Assembly: GCA_002440145.1 (NCBI GenBank)
Contig: DJRS01000047.1
Span: forward strand, 1 to 12,406
Reading direction: 5' to 3'
Length of the DNA stretch: 12,406 nt
Source of the DNA: Verrucomicrobia bacterium UBA6354
GTDB taxonomy: Bacteria; Verrucomicrobiota; Kiritimatiellia; RFP12; UBA1067
The position numbers and the translations under genes are program-made. Below, piece after piece: positions 6,329-12,405 of the stretch (positions within the stretch are counted from its first letter, which is position 1; the number at the start of each line of letters is the position of its first letter). The notes under the pieces were generated by a model, which was not told the origin of the DNA, ran no database searches, and worked only from the letters and a program-made list of their open reading frames with translations.

Positions 6329-7741
6329 ATGAAGAAGCTGTTTTGGAATGTCCTGGGGCTGCTTGCGCTGGCCGGTTGCGGCGGGCCGGTCCGCCAGTCG
6401 CTTGTCTTCCGGGAGAACGAAGACGTGTTCCGCAACCCCGGCCAGGGATGGAGTGCCGCCTACGAGCCCGTCTCGGCCTTCGACGGAATCGTCAACGTCG
6501 GCGCGGTCTACGACCGGTGGGAATGGCGCGACCTGGAGCCGGAGGAAGGGCGGTACGACTGGGCGCGGCTTGACGCGCGGATCGAGTATGCCCGCACGAA
6601 CGGCGTGCCGTATTACTTCCGGATCATGTGCGTGAACGCCTGCAGCAACCGGCGGCGCGAGTCTCCGGACTGGTTCTTCGCGAAGCCCGGGGCGAAGAAG
6701 CACGTCTGGCGGAAGGGCAACAAATACCGCGACTGGACGAACGGCGGCAAGGAGACGACCGAGCGCGAGGCCCCCTACTTCGACGACCCGGTCTTCCTCC
6801 GGTGCCACGGCCGCTTCATCGCGGCGCTGGCGAAGCGGTACGACGGCCATCCCGTCATCGGCGCGATCGACATCGGCTCGTACGGCAACTTCGCCGAGTG
6901 GCACTGCTTCCCGATGGAGTACCCCTACAAGTTCGATGCCGCCTGCCGCCGCGCGATTGCCGACATGTACCTCGACAATTTCACGAAGACGCCGCTCCTG
7001 TTCCTGTCGGGCGAAAACAAGGAGACGTTCGCCTACGCCCTTTCCAAGGGGACGTTCCCGCGCGTCGGCGTGCGGCTTGACTCGGTCGGCTCGACGTGGC
7101 ATTACGGGCGTTGGGTCGGGACGCCGCCGTACAAGGACGTGCCGCGGTTCGGCGAGATCTGGAAGTCGCAGCCCGTCTTCCTCGAGTTCATCGGCGGCGA
7201 ATCCTGGTTCCACCTGCACGAGAAGAACGAGTGGTACCGGGGCCGGCAGTCCACGATTCCTGAGGCGGTCGACTGGATCCTGGCCCAGCACGCCAGCCTG
7301 GTGAACACCTGCCCGATCACGCCGAAGAACGTGAAGAAGGTGAATCCGGATGCCTATGCCGCGTTCCGCAAGATCGACCTCTACGCCGGCGCGCGGCTCG
7401 TGCCGCACACGGCGGAAAGCGTCCTCGACGGCGAAACTTTGCGGCTGCGCCTCGACGGGGAGAACAAGGGCACGGCGCCGATTCTCCTGCCGTATCGCCT
7501 CGAGTGGCGATTCCGCGCTGCGGACGGACGGCTGCTCGGCGCGGTTCCGTCCGCCACGTCCGTCCGCACGCTGCTGCCCGGCGGCTTCCGGCTGGAGGAG
7601 ACGCTGGACGTCGGCGCATTCAGGGACTTCGCAACCGTCTCGCTGGCGGTGGTCCACATTCCCGCGGCATTGCCGGACTTCCGGCTCGCCGCGCTGGACC
7701 TGAATCGCTTCGGCGAACTCGTCGTGTTCCGGCGCAAGTGA
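6329..7741 (+). CDS. DUF4832 / GH42-like (beta-galactosidase-fold) lipoprotein
   Basis: This 470-residue lipoprotein has MKKLFWNVLGLLALAGC, with lipobox LAGC and lipidated C17. Residues about 25-340 resemble the TIM-barrel part of DUF4832 proteins: FRNPGQGW (34-41), WEWRDLEPEEGRYDW (64-78), PYYFRIM (94-100) and AIDIGSYGNFAEWH (179-192), equivalent to the family's G-x-x-G-x-W-G-E-W-H strand, with E190 a candidate acid residue. A beta-rich C-terminal part (about 345-470) follows, with LEWRF (391-395). Activity in this family is mostly uncharacterised; a glycosidase role is inferred from fold. The chosen ATG gives a canonical lipoprotein signal and has AAGGCGGG about 9 nt upstream. An in-frame ATG at 6308 overlaps the previous stop (TGATG) and would add seven residues, allowing translational coupling. 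It sits mid-operon, 40 bp before the oxidoreductase gene. Confidence 0.82.
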   Translation: MKKLFWNVLGLLALAGCGGPVRQSLVFRENEDVFRNPGQGWSAAYEPVSAFDGIVNVGAVYDRWEWRDLEPEEGRYDWARLDARIEYARTNGVPYYFRIMCVNACSNRRRESPDWFFAKPGAKKHVWRKGNKYRDWTNGGKETTEREAPYFDDPVFLRCHGRFIAALAKRYDGHPVIGAIDIGSYGNFAEWHCFPMEYPYKFDAACRRAIADMYLDNFTKTPLLFLSGENKETFAYALSKGTFPRVGVRLDSVGSTWHYGRWVGTPPYKDVPRFGEIWKSQPVFLEFIGGESWFHLHEKNEWYRGRQSTIPEAVDWILAQHASLVNTCPITPKNVKKVNPDAYAAFRKIDLYAGARLVPHTAESVLDGETLRLRLDGENKGTAPILLPYRLEWRFRAADGRLLGAVPSATSVRTLLPGGFRLEETLDVGAFRDFATVSLAVVHIPAALPDFRLAALDLNRFGELVVFRRK

Positions 7742-7781
7742 CGTTCTGCATCACAGTCATTCATCAGATGAAAGGAATAAA

Positions 7782-9305
7782 ATGAAAAACATGAAGATAA
7801 ACCGCCGCGGATTCCTGTTCGGCTCCGCCGCCGCGGTGGCGCTGGCCGGACACGCCACGCAGAAAACCGGGCGCCGCGCGCTCAAGCCTGGCGAGAAGCT
7901 CAACGTCGCCATGATCGGCGTCGGCATCCAGGGGCGCGGCAATCTGGACTCGTTCCTCGGGAACAAGCGGGTCGCCGTCGTCGCCGTGTGCGATGCCGAC
8001 CGGGTGCGGCTCGCGGACGCCAAGCGGCGCGTGGACGTGCGGTACGGGAACGGCGACTGCCGCGCCGTCGCCGACTTCCGCGAAATCATCGCCGACCCGA
8101 CGATCGACATCGTCGGCATCTCGACGCCCGACCATTGGCACGCCTACATCGCCGTCGAGGCGATGAAGCACGGCAAGGACGTCTTCTGCGAAAAGCCGCT
8201 CACGTTCTCGATCGACGAGGCCAAGAAGGTGATGGCGGCCCAGCGCAAGTACGGGCGCGTCTTCCAGACCAACGCCTGGCAGCGCAGCTGGGACCTCTTC
8301 TGGACGGCCGTCATGATCGTTCGCAACGGCTTTCTCGGCCAGGTGCGCTACGTGGACGCGAACTACGGCGTCGGCGGTGCGAAACTTGGCGGCCCGTCCC
8401 ACCCGGTCCGCTTCTTCGACAATCCACAGAAGGCGGCGGAAGAGGGCGCGTCGAACCCCGACGTCGACTGGAACATGTGGCTCGGCCCGGCGAAATGGCG
8501 GCCCTATTCGGACCAGCTCGCGCCGCGGGGTGTGCACAAGTTCTTCCCGATGTTCTGGCGTTTCGACGACGAGTTCGGCACGGGCTACAACGGCGACTGG
8601 GGTGCGCACCACCTCGACATCGCCCAGTGGGGCATGGACATGGACGATTCGGGCCCGTACAGGATTCTCCGCTCGGACGAACCGCACTCCGCGAACCTCT
8701 TCCACGGCGGCCGCCGTCAGTCCGGCATGAGGATGCTCTTCAAGTCGAAGGCGGACGGATCGGACATCGAACTCTACCATGGGCCGTTCGGCGTCTGGGG
8801 CACGGTCTTCTACTGCGACAACGGGATCGTCGCGGTCAACCGCGGCAAAATCGCCGTCTGGCAGGGCACGGGCCCCGTGAAGCCCACGAAGGAGATCCGC
8901 AAGGCGCTCGAGGACGCCTCGTTCAGGCCGGAGAAGATCGTGGCGTCGTCCATCGGAAAGGACTACGGAACCGACACGGCGATCAAGAAAGACGACGCGC
9001 TGGGCGAAGCGATCAAGACGCTGAATGCGCGGTACGGGCTCGCGACGGCGAAGGTCCAGGTCTTCAAGGCGAAACGCGGCCACGTGGCGGACTTCATCGA
9101 CAGCTGCTATACGCGCGGGGCGACGGTTTCGCCGGCCGAGGTCGGCGGTCGCACGTCGATCCTCTGCGGTCTCTGCAACATGAGCTACGTCTACGACACG
9201 GGTTTCGACTGGGATCCCGTGAAGAACGAATTCGCCAACGGGACGGGGAAAGGCATCTCGCTCAAGCGCGACGCCTACCGCAACGGCTGGGACGTCGAGG
9301 TTTAA
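7782..9305 (+). CDS. Tat-exported Gfo/Idh/MocA family oxidoreductase
   Basis: This 507-residue NAD(P)-dependent sugar dehydrogenase-like protein starts with a twin-arginine signal (NRRGFLFGSAAAVALAG, 7-23), implying that it folds with cofactor before export. The Rossmann domain shows NVAMIGVGIQGRG (41-53), the acidic strand end VCDADR (69-74), STPDHWHAYIAVEAMKHGKD (114-133) and the catalytic-lysine motif CEKPL (136-140). The C-terminal domain carries NPDVDWNMWLGPAKWRPY (225-242) and GDWGAHHLDIAQWGM (271-285), typical of the large Planctomycete/Verrucomicrobia/Bacteroidetes subfamily. AAAGGA lies 6 nt before the ATG; a second ATG nine bases later is possible. Relatives oxidise glycosides at C3 or work on inositol-like or N-acetyl sugars. 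Paired with the following isomerase-like gene (24 bp gap), it could form part of an oxidative glycoside-cleavage route. The exact substrate is unknown. Confidence 0.92.
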   Translation: MKNMKINRRGFLFGSAAAVALAGHATQKTGRRALKPGEKLNVAMIGVGIQGRGNLDSFLGNKRVAVVAVCDADRVRLADAKRRVDVRYGNGDCRAVADFREIIADPTIDIVGISTPDHWHAYIAVEAMKHGKDVFCEKPLTFSIDEAKKVMAAQRKYGRVFQTNAWQRSWDLFWTAVMIVRNGFLGQVRYVDANYGVGGAKLGGPSHPVRFFDNPQKAAEEGASNPDVDWNMWLGPAKWRPYSDQLAPRGVHKFFPMFWRFDDEFGTGYNGDWGAHHLDIAQWGMDMDDSGPYRILRSDEPHSANLFHGGRRQSGMRMLFKSKADGSDIELYHGPFGVWGTVFYCDNGIVAVNRGKIAVWQGTGPVKPTKEIRKALEDASFRPEKIVASSIGKDYGTDTAIKKDDALGEAIKTLNARYGLATAKVQVFKAKRGHVADFIDSCYTRGATVSPAEVGGRTSILCGLCNMSYVYDTGFDWDPVKNEFANGTGKGISLKRDAYRNGWDVEV

Positions 9306-9329
9306 ACGGGCAATAAGGAGAACGGAAAA

Positions 9330-10244
9330 ATGGACATGACAAGAAGAAACTTCATCGGCGGACTGGGCGCGGGCGCGGCGCTGGCCGCGATGCCGGGATG
9401 CGGCACGGCGGTCTGCCGCGCCGCGCGTCCGGGCAAGGTCGCGCTGCAGCTCTACTCGATCCGCGACTACATCAAGAAGACCGGGCTCGCGAAGGCCCTC
9501 GCCGACGTGAAGGCGATCGGCTACGAGGGCGTCGAGTTCGCGGGCTACTATGGTTTCAAGGCGTCCGAGCTCAAGAAGATGCTGGACGACAACGGACTTG
9601 CCGCGTGCGGCACGCACGTCGGGCGGTGGGATTTCGCGCCCGACAAGTTCAAGGCGACGTGCGAGTTCAACCTCGGCTACGGAAACAGCTTCATCTGCTG
9701 TCCAGCCGGCGGCAACTTCCCGCCGGGGGTTTCGTGGAACGATCCGAAGGCCGCCAAGCCCGGCAAGGAGATCGACGACTTCACGAAAAGGCTGTGCGAC
9801 TTCTACAACAAAGCTGCGGGGAATTGCGCGACGATGGGGTGCAGGATCGGGCTGCACAACCACACGTGGGAGCATTACGTCAAGATGACGGACGGCTCTT
9901 CGTTCTGGGACTTCTTCTTCTCGCACACGGACAAGGCCGTGCTGATGGAGCAAGACGTCGGCTGGTCGACCTGCGCGGGCGTCGACCCATGCGAGCAGTA
10001 CATCAAGTATCCGCACCGCTCCTTCACGCTCCACGCGAAGGAGAACGGCGCGGGCTCCAGGAAGTTCGACGCGATCCTCGGCCAGCCGGGCGAAGGCGCG
10101 AAAGGGGTCGAATGGGATCGTCTCTTCAAGGCGACGGACGCGGACGGCGTGCAGTGGTATGTCGTCGAGTGCGAGCGTCACGCGGACTCGCTGGACGCGG
10201 TGCGCCCGTCGTTCGCGTTCCTCAAGTCGAAGGGCCGCGTCTGA
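9330..10244 (+). CDS. Tat-exported xylose-isomerase-like TIM-barrel protein (sugar phosphate isomerase/epimerase family)
   Basis: This 304-residue protein has a twin-arginine signal (TRRNFIGGLGAGAALAAM, 4-21), followed by a Cys (C24) that might make it a Tat lipoprotein, though the lipobox is poor. The rest is an AP-endonuclease-2/xylose-isomerase-like TIM barrel: VALQLYSIRD (37-46), GYEGVEFAG (64-72, E69), IGLHNHTWE (173-181, H176/H178), LMEQDVGW (205-212, D209), FTLHAKE (232-238, H235) and WYVVECER (276-283, E280). These are the expected metal-binding and catalytic acid/His positions. AAGGAG at 9315-9320 supports the ATG at 9330, nine bases on; the ATG at 9336 is an alternative. Characterised relatives epimerise or isomerise sugars, or hydrate/eliminate 3-keto-glycosides. 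It is the last gene of the operon, and no good terminator follows directly. Confidence 0.9.
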   Translation: MDMTRRNFIGGLGAGAALAAMPGCGTAVCRAARPGKVALQLYSIRDYIKKTGLAKALADVKAIGYEGVEFAGYYGFKASELKKMLDDNGLAACGTHVGRWDFAPDKFKATCEFNLGYGNSFICCPAGGNFPPGVSWNDPKAAKPGKEIDDFTKRLCDFYNKAAGNCATMGCRIGLHNHTWEHYVKMTDGSSFWDFFFSHTDKAVLMEQDVGWSTCAGVDPCEQYIKYPHRSFTLHAKENGAGSRKFDAILGQPGEGAKGVEWDRLFKATDADGVQWYVVECERHADSLDAVRPSFAFLKSKGRV

Positions 10245-10561
10245 GCTTCCGGGGTACGGAAACGCTTGGGTCGCCGCGGCGTTGAAGAGGGCGTCCAGCG
10301 GGACTTCAAGGTTCAAGGCGGTCCTGAACATCCGCTTCCTCCCTGCGCAGGACGCCCTCCGCGGAGGAGCCCCCCCCCCATCTTCGCGAAGAGGAAGCCT
10401 TGGCTCCGCAGAGGCCGGTCCGGCGTCCCGCCGGGCTTGGGAATTGCCGTATATATATAAGGAGTAGAGGCGCGCGGTCTGGGCGGGCCGCAGGGGACTG
10501 CGGCCCCTACCGTCGCCGACACCCCTTGGAACGGCCTGTCCCGGGTGTCTCACGACAGGGT
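10245..10561. other. Structured non-coding stretch after the operon
   Basis: I see no supported gene on either strand. A short direct repeat TTCAAGG occurs twice in tandem at 10305-10318, TATATATATA lies at 10450-10459, and AAGGAG follows at 10459-10464 with no ATG/GTG after it. On the minus strand a good Shine-Dalgarno (GGAGG) sits 6 nt before an ATG at 10331, opening MFRTALNLEV..., but that frame then runs antisense through the isomerase gene. The long palindrome cluster is listed separately. The stretch resembles an interspersed intergenic element, which a genome self-search would test. Confidence 0.5.
10342..10506. repeat. Cluster of five perfect palindromes/stem-loops with a C10 tract
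   Basis: In order: CCTGCGCAGG (10342-10351), CCTCCGCGGAGG (10357-10368), a run of ten C (10370-10379), TCTTCGCGAAGA (10381-10392), CCGGCG-TCC-CGCCGG (10420-10434), and GGGCCGCAG-GGGA-CTGCGGCCC (10485-10506). The first three palindromes are centred on GCGC or CGCG. None has a U-tract, so these are not ordinary intrinsic terminators. They could be a dispersed repeat element, protein-binding sites or RNA structures. Confidence 0.7.
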
Positions 10562-10672
10562 ACACTTTTCGTGGAGGACTTCTACCGGCGGCGGGTCGAA
10601 CTCTCGGCCCGTGCGGGCATCCGCTACTGGAAGGTGGACTGGGGCGCGGGGAACGGCGTTGCCGGGATCCGG
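10562..10672 (+). pseudogene. Relic of a TIM-barrel glycosidase (alpha-galactosidase/melibiase-like)
   Basis: A short in-frame segment reads FVEDFYRRRVELSARAGIRY followed by WKVDWGAGN. The A-G-[IV]-x-Y-W-K-V-D-W-G pattern is characteristic of the strand carrying the catalytic aspartate in GH27/GH36-like melibiases and related TIM-barrel enzymes. Upstream, the same frame is unrelated R/G/P-rich sequence from the palindrome cluster. Downstream, after about residue R91 of the frame, it loses similarity and runs into the 22-bp tandem array. There is no start signal and less than 40 residues of homology, so this is a decayed gene fragment. The family call rests on one motif. Confidence 0.45.
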
Positions 10673-10713
10673 GCCTTGGGCGAGGGGATCCCGTCTGTCG
10701 TCGTGGGACGGCA

Positions 10714-10877
10714 TCCCGGCGGCGCGTTTGAGGTAGTCGGACGGGTCGTTCGAGCCAGTCAAAGGCATCGTTCGAGGCGGTCAAACGGGTGCTTTGAGCA
10801 AGTCAAACGGGTGCTTTGAGCCGGTCAAACGGACGCTTTGAGCCGGTCAAACGGGTGCTTTGAGCAAGTCAAACGGA
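10714..10877. repeat. 22-bp tandem repeat array with TTTGA-N5-TCAAA dyads
   Basis: Units of exactly 22 bp begin at 10736, 10758, 10780, 10802, 10824, 10846 and 10868 (last one partial), with a degenerate unit at 10714. The units at 10780, 10802, 10824 and 10846 are nearly identical, differing mainly in a central GCAAG/GCCGG alternation and one GT/AC change. Each junction forms a dyad TTTGA-N5-TCAAA, and each unit internally forms TCAAA-N7-TTTGA. The period is not a multiple of three, so it does not encode a peptide repeat. There are no unique spacers, so it is not CRISPR. Two helical turns per unit would place all dyads on one face of the DNA. Confidence 0.9.
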
Positions 10878-10914
10878 GCGCCCGGGGCGTTCTGCGAGGG
10901 CGTTGAAAGGGGAT

Positions 10915-10950
10915 AAAAAAGGATGAAGGGCCGTCCCTTCATCCTTTTTT
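10915..10950. terminator. Strong bidirectional intrinsic terminator
   Basis: The 16-bp perfect arms AAAAAAGGATGAAGGG (10915-10930) and CCCTTCATCCTTTTTT (10935-10950) flank a CCGT loop. Both strands end in a six-U tract. It lies 30 bp past the stop of the HU-like gene on the minus strand. It is also the first good terminator for plus-strand transcripts leaving the glycan operon, about 670 bp after that operon's last stop codon. Confidence 0.92.
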
Positions 10951-10979
10951 CGCTTTGAAAGCCGGCTCCCGCGGGCGGC

Positions 10980-11744
10980 TCAGCCGGCCGCGGCGAGTCT
11001 CACCGTGACCTTATTGACCTGCGCCGCCGCGTCGGGGATGCCGATGCGCGTGCTGAAGACGAAGGTCACGTCGGTGCCGTCCGGCACGTCGTCGAGCGCC
11101 GCGGGCCAGTCGAACGTCAGGCAGGTGTCGTCCTGCTCCGCGGGCGAGAGCGCGACGGACTTGGCCTCGCCGTCTTCCGTCCACTCCACCGTGACGGTGT
11201 CGCCGATCGCGGCGTCGAACTCGGTGTTGACGCCGACGGCGCGGATCTTCTTCGTCTTGACGATCGTGCCGTCCGAAGCGCAGCCGACGGACATGACCTT
11301 GTCGATCGTCACGATGCGGCCGGGGCGCCGGTTGACGAAGCGGACGTTCTCGGTCTTGACTTTCTTCTCGACGCCGCTGAGCAGGCTGGCGGCCACCACG
11401 CAGGAGCAGGTCGCCGCGTCGTAGGCGCTGTAGGGGCCTTCCACGGTGCCCCTGATGACGGGGTAGATCTTGATGAGGTCGCCGATCTTGCGGGACACGC
11501 CGTCTTCCGCCACTTTCGCCGCCGCCGTCGAAAGCACGGCGTCGAACAGGTACGCCGCGGCCTTGGGCTTGACATTAAGCGAGCAGGCCTCCACGGCCTC
11601 CTGGAAGACGGCCTTGTCCGACTTCATGGCGTTGGGGCGGGCCCGCAGCCAGTAGCGCCTGTCCGTGTTCAGTTTTGAGGATACGGCCACCGTGTCGAAA
11701 AGGATGACCGTTTTGCCGTTCTTGTCGTTTTCGGATATGATCAT
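10980..11744 (-). CDS. HU/IHF-like DNA-binding domain protein with DUF4469-like C-terminal domain
   Basis: This 254-residue cytoplasmic protein resembles Bacteroidetes/PVC proteins that join an HU-like domain to a beta-sandwich C-terminal domain. Residues about 29-135 match the HU-like part: YWLRARPNAMKSD (31-43), a helix pair VFQEAVEACSLNVKPKAAAY (46-65), and IYPVIRGTVEGPYSAYDAAT (93-112), the strand region that in this family reads roughly P-x-I-x-G-x-F-E. Residues about 143-254 form the C-terminal Ig-like part (IVTIDKVMSVGC, then FVFSTRIGIPD). No signal peptide is present. Nucleoid-associated or regulatory DNA binding is inferred from fold; targets are unknown. The ATG at 11744 has only a weak AGAAAG-type ribosome site, just below a CCCC-GCA-GGGG hairpin. 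It is monocistronic: own strong promoter, a leader of about 220 nt, own terminator. It neighbours the 22-bp dyad array, but no functional link is shown. Confidence 0.82.
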   Translation of the reverse strand: MIISENDKNGKTVILFDTVAVSSKLNTDRRYWLRARPNAMKSDKAVFQEAVEACSLNVKPKAAAYLFDAVLSTAAAKVAEDGVSRKIGDLIKIYPVIRGTVEGPYSAYDAATCSCVVAASLLSGVEKKVKTENVRFVNRRPGRIVTIDKVMSVGCASDGTIVKTKKIRAVGVNTEFDAAIGDTVTVEWTEDGEAKSVALSPAEQDDTCLTFDWPAALDDVPDGTDVTFVFSTRIGIPDAAAQVNKVTVRLAAAG

Positions 11745-11968
11745 TGTTGTTTCTTTCTTCCCCTGCGGGGATGTTGCGCCTTTCGGCAGGTTTGTCTATT
11801 CGCCGGCGCGCTTCACTGCGCGCGCCGCTGTTGTTGTCGTCGTTTGTCCGCGCGCCCTCTCCGGGCGCGCTTCCGTCAGTCCGTCATGGCGACCACATTC
11901 CTTTCTGTTTCATTTCCTCTGCTTCGTGCCTCGCGGTTCGCCCGCCTTTCACGGGCCTTCCGCTTTTG
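11745..11968 (-). promoter_or_regulatory. Long structured 5' leader of the HU-like gene
   Basis: From the predicted start site near 11968 the leader runs about 220 nt. Stems include GCCCG/CGGGC (11940-11956), GCGCGCCC/GGGCGCGC around a 5-nt loop (11850-11870), GGCGCGC/GCGCGCC (11805-11826), a short stem with a GAAA loop on the minus strand (near 11775-11787), and CCCC/GGGG (11760-11770). The last is placed so that it could hide the G-rich part of the ribosome site. I do not recognise a known riboswitch or ribosomal-protein leader. Regulation by RNA structure or autoregulation is inferred. Confidence 0.5.
11884..11913 (-). CDS. Possible 9-residue leader peptide upstream of the HU-like gene
   Basis: On the minus strand AGAGGAA directly precedes ATG, opening MKQKGMWSP and a stop. 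Its TGA overlaps another ATG (ATGA), which opens only MTD before a stop. It lies inside the structured leader, between the 11940-11956 and 11850-11870 stems. Such a short frame can occur by chance, and its Shine-Dalgarno spacing is tight, so confidence is low. No run of regulatory codons marks it as a classical attenuator peptide. Confidence 0.25.
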   Translation of the reverse strand: MKQKGMWSP

Positions 11969-11974
11969 GACACA

Positions 11975-12002
11975 ATAATAACATATCGCCGACGTTTGTC
12001 AA
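11975..12002 (-). promoter_or_regulatory. Strong sigma-70-type promoter of the HU-like gene
   Basis: On the minus strand a perfect TTGACA (12002-11997) is followed after 16 bp by TATTAT (11980-11975). TG lies one base upstream of the -10, an extended -10 element. The surroundings are distinctly AT-richer than the flanking DNA. Predicted start is about 11968. It is the best promoter match in the window. Confidence 0.8.
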
Positions 12003-12030
12003 GCGTATTTTTGAGTTGGGTTTGGGAAAA

Positions 12031-12405
12031 TTAGAGAAAAAATGGGACAAAGGGAGTGTGTGGGGGGCAAGAGGGAGTAGTTTGGGCACGGATGGCGTCC
12101 AAAAAGCGGGATGGTTCGAGGGTTGGCGAGGCGTCAGAAAGTCCGCCGGGAGACGGACGAACGGATGGCCGAAACGGCCGCGTCCCGAAGCGCCGCGTTC
12201 GACGGCAAGGCCTGCGGATCAAGGACTTGCGGGCGGCTTGCAAGCCGCGTTCAAGGGTGTTTTCGTCGAGGGAAACGGTTATCATGGCGAACTCGGGCGA
12301 GAGGTGGAGTCTCTCCAAAATTTCCGGCAGAAAGTGCCAATCGCCCTGTAAACCTGAAAATCGCAGTTGGAAGGCCGGAATCTGGGCGGCGTCCTTTGTT
12401 TTCAA
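12031..12405 (-). CDS. Doubtful partial hypothetical open frame at the right edge
   Basis: An open frame enters from beyond the right edge on the minus strand; the only start inside is TTG at 12405. The first 55 residues look protein-like, with FQLRFSGLQGDWHFLPEILE and FAMITVSLDENTLERGLQ. The rest becomes R/P/S-rich low-complexity sequence typical of random GC-rich reading (RRPCRRTRRFGTRPF). I do not recognise a family. It may be the decayed end of a gene, a dispersed repeat that happens to be open, or not coding at all. It ends 29 bp before the -35 box of the HU-like gene promoter. Confidence 0.25.
   Translation of the reverse strand: MKTKDAAQIPAFQLRFSGLQGDWHFLPEILERLHLSPEFAMITVSLDENTLERGLQAARKSLIRRPCRRTRRFGTRPFRPSVRPSPGGLSDASPTLEPSRFLDAIRAQTTPSCPPHTPFVPFFL
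12233..12248. repeat. Perfect 16-bp palindrome
   Basis: GCGGCTTGCAAGCCGC is a perfect palindrome. Two further inverted repeats lie just upstream: GTCCG/CGGAC (12141-12158) and GGCCG-AAA-CGGCC (12167-12179). None has a U-tract. Their function is unknown: binding site, small hairpin or part of a dispersed element. Confidence 0.6.

Noticed and set aside
10450..10470. TATATATATA followed by AAGGAG as a plus-strand promoter and ribosome site
   Set aside because: No ATG, GTG or TTG follows at a usable distance opening a plausible protein, and no -35 partner is evident.
7764..10784. A 1006-codon open frame on the minus strand opposite the oxidoreductase and isomerase genes
   Set aside because: It is the antisense of two well-supported genes with clear family motifs. 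Its translation is dominated by R, V, A, D and E without domains, as expected from GC-rich codon complementarity.
10736..10877. CRISPR array
   Set aside because: The units are directly abutting 22-bp tandem repeats with no unique spacers and no cas genes nearby.
11665..12351. A 228-codon plus-strand open frame across the HU-gene promoter and leader
   Set aside because: It starts inside the antisense of the HU-like gene, covers the strong minus promoter and hairpins, and its sequence is low-complexity without motifs.
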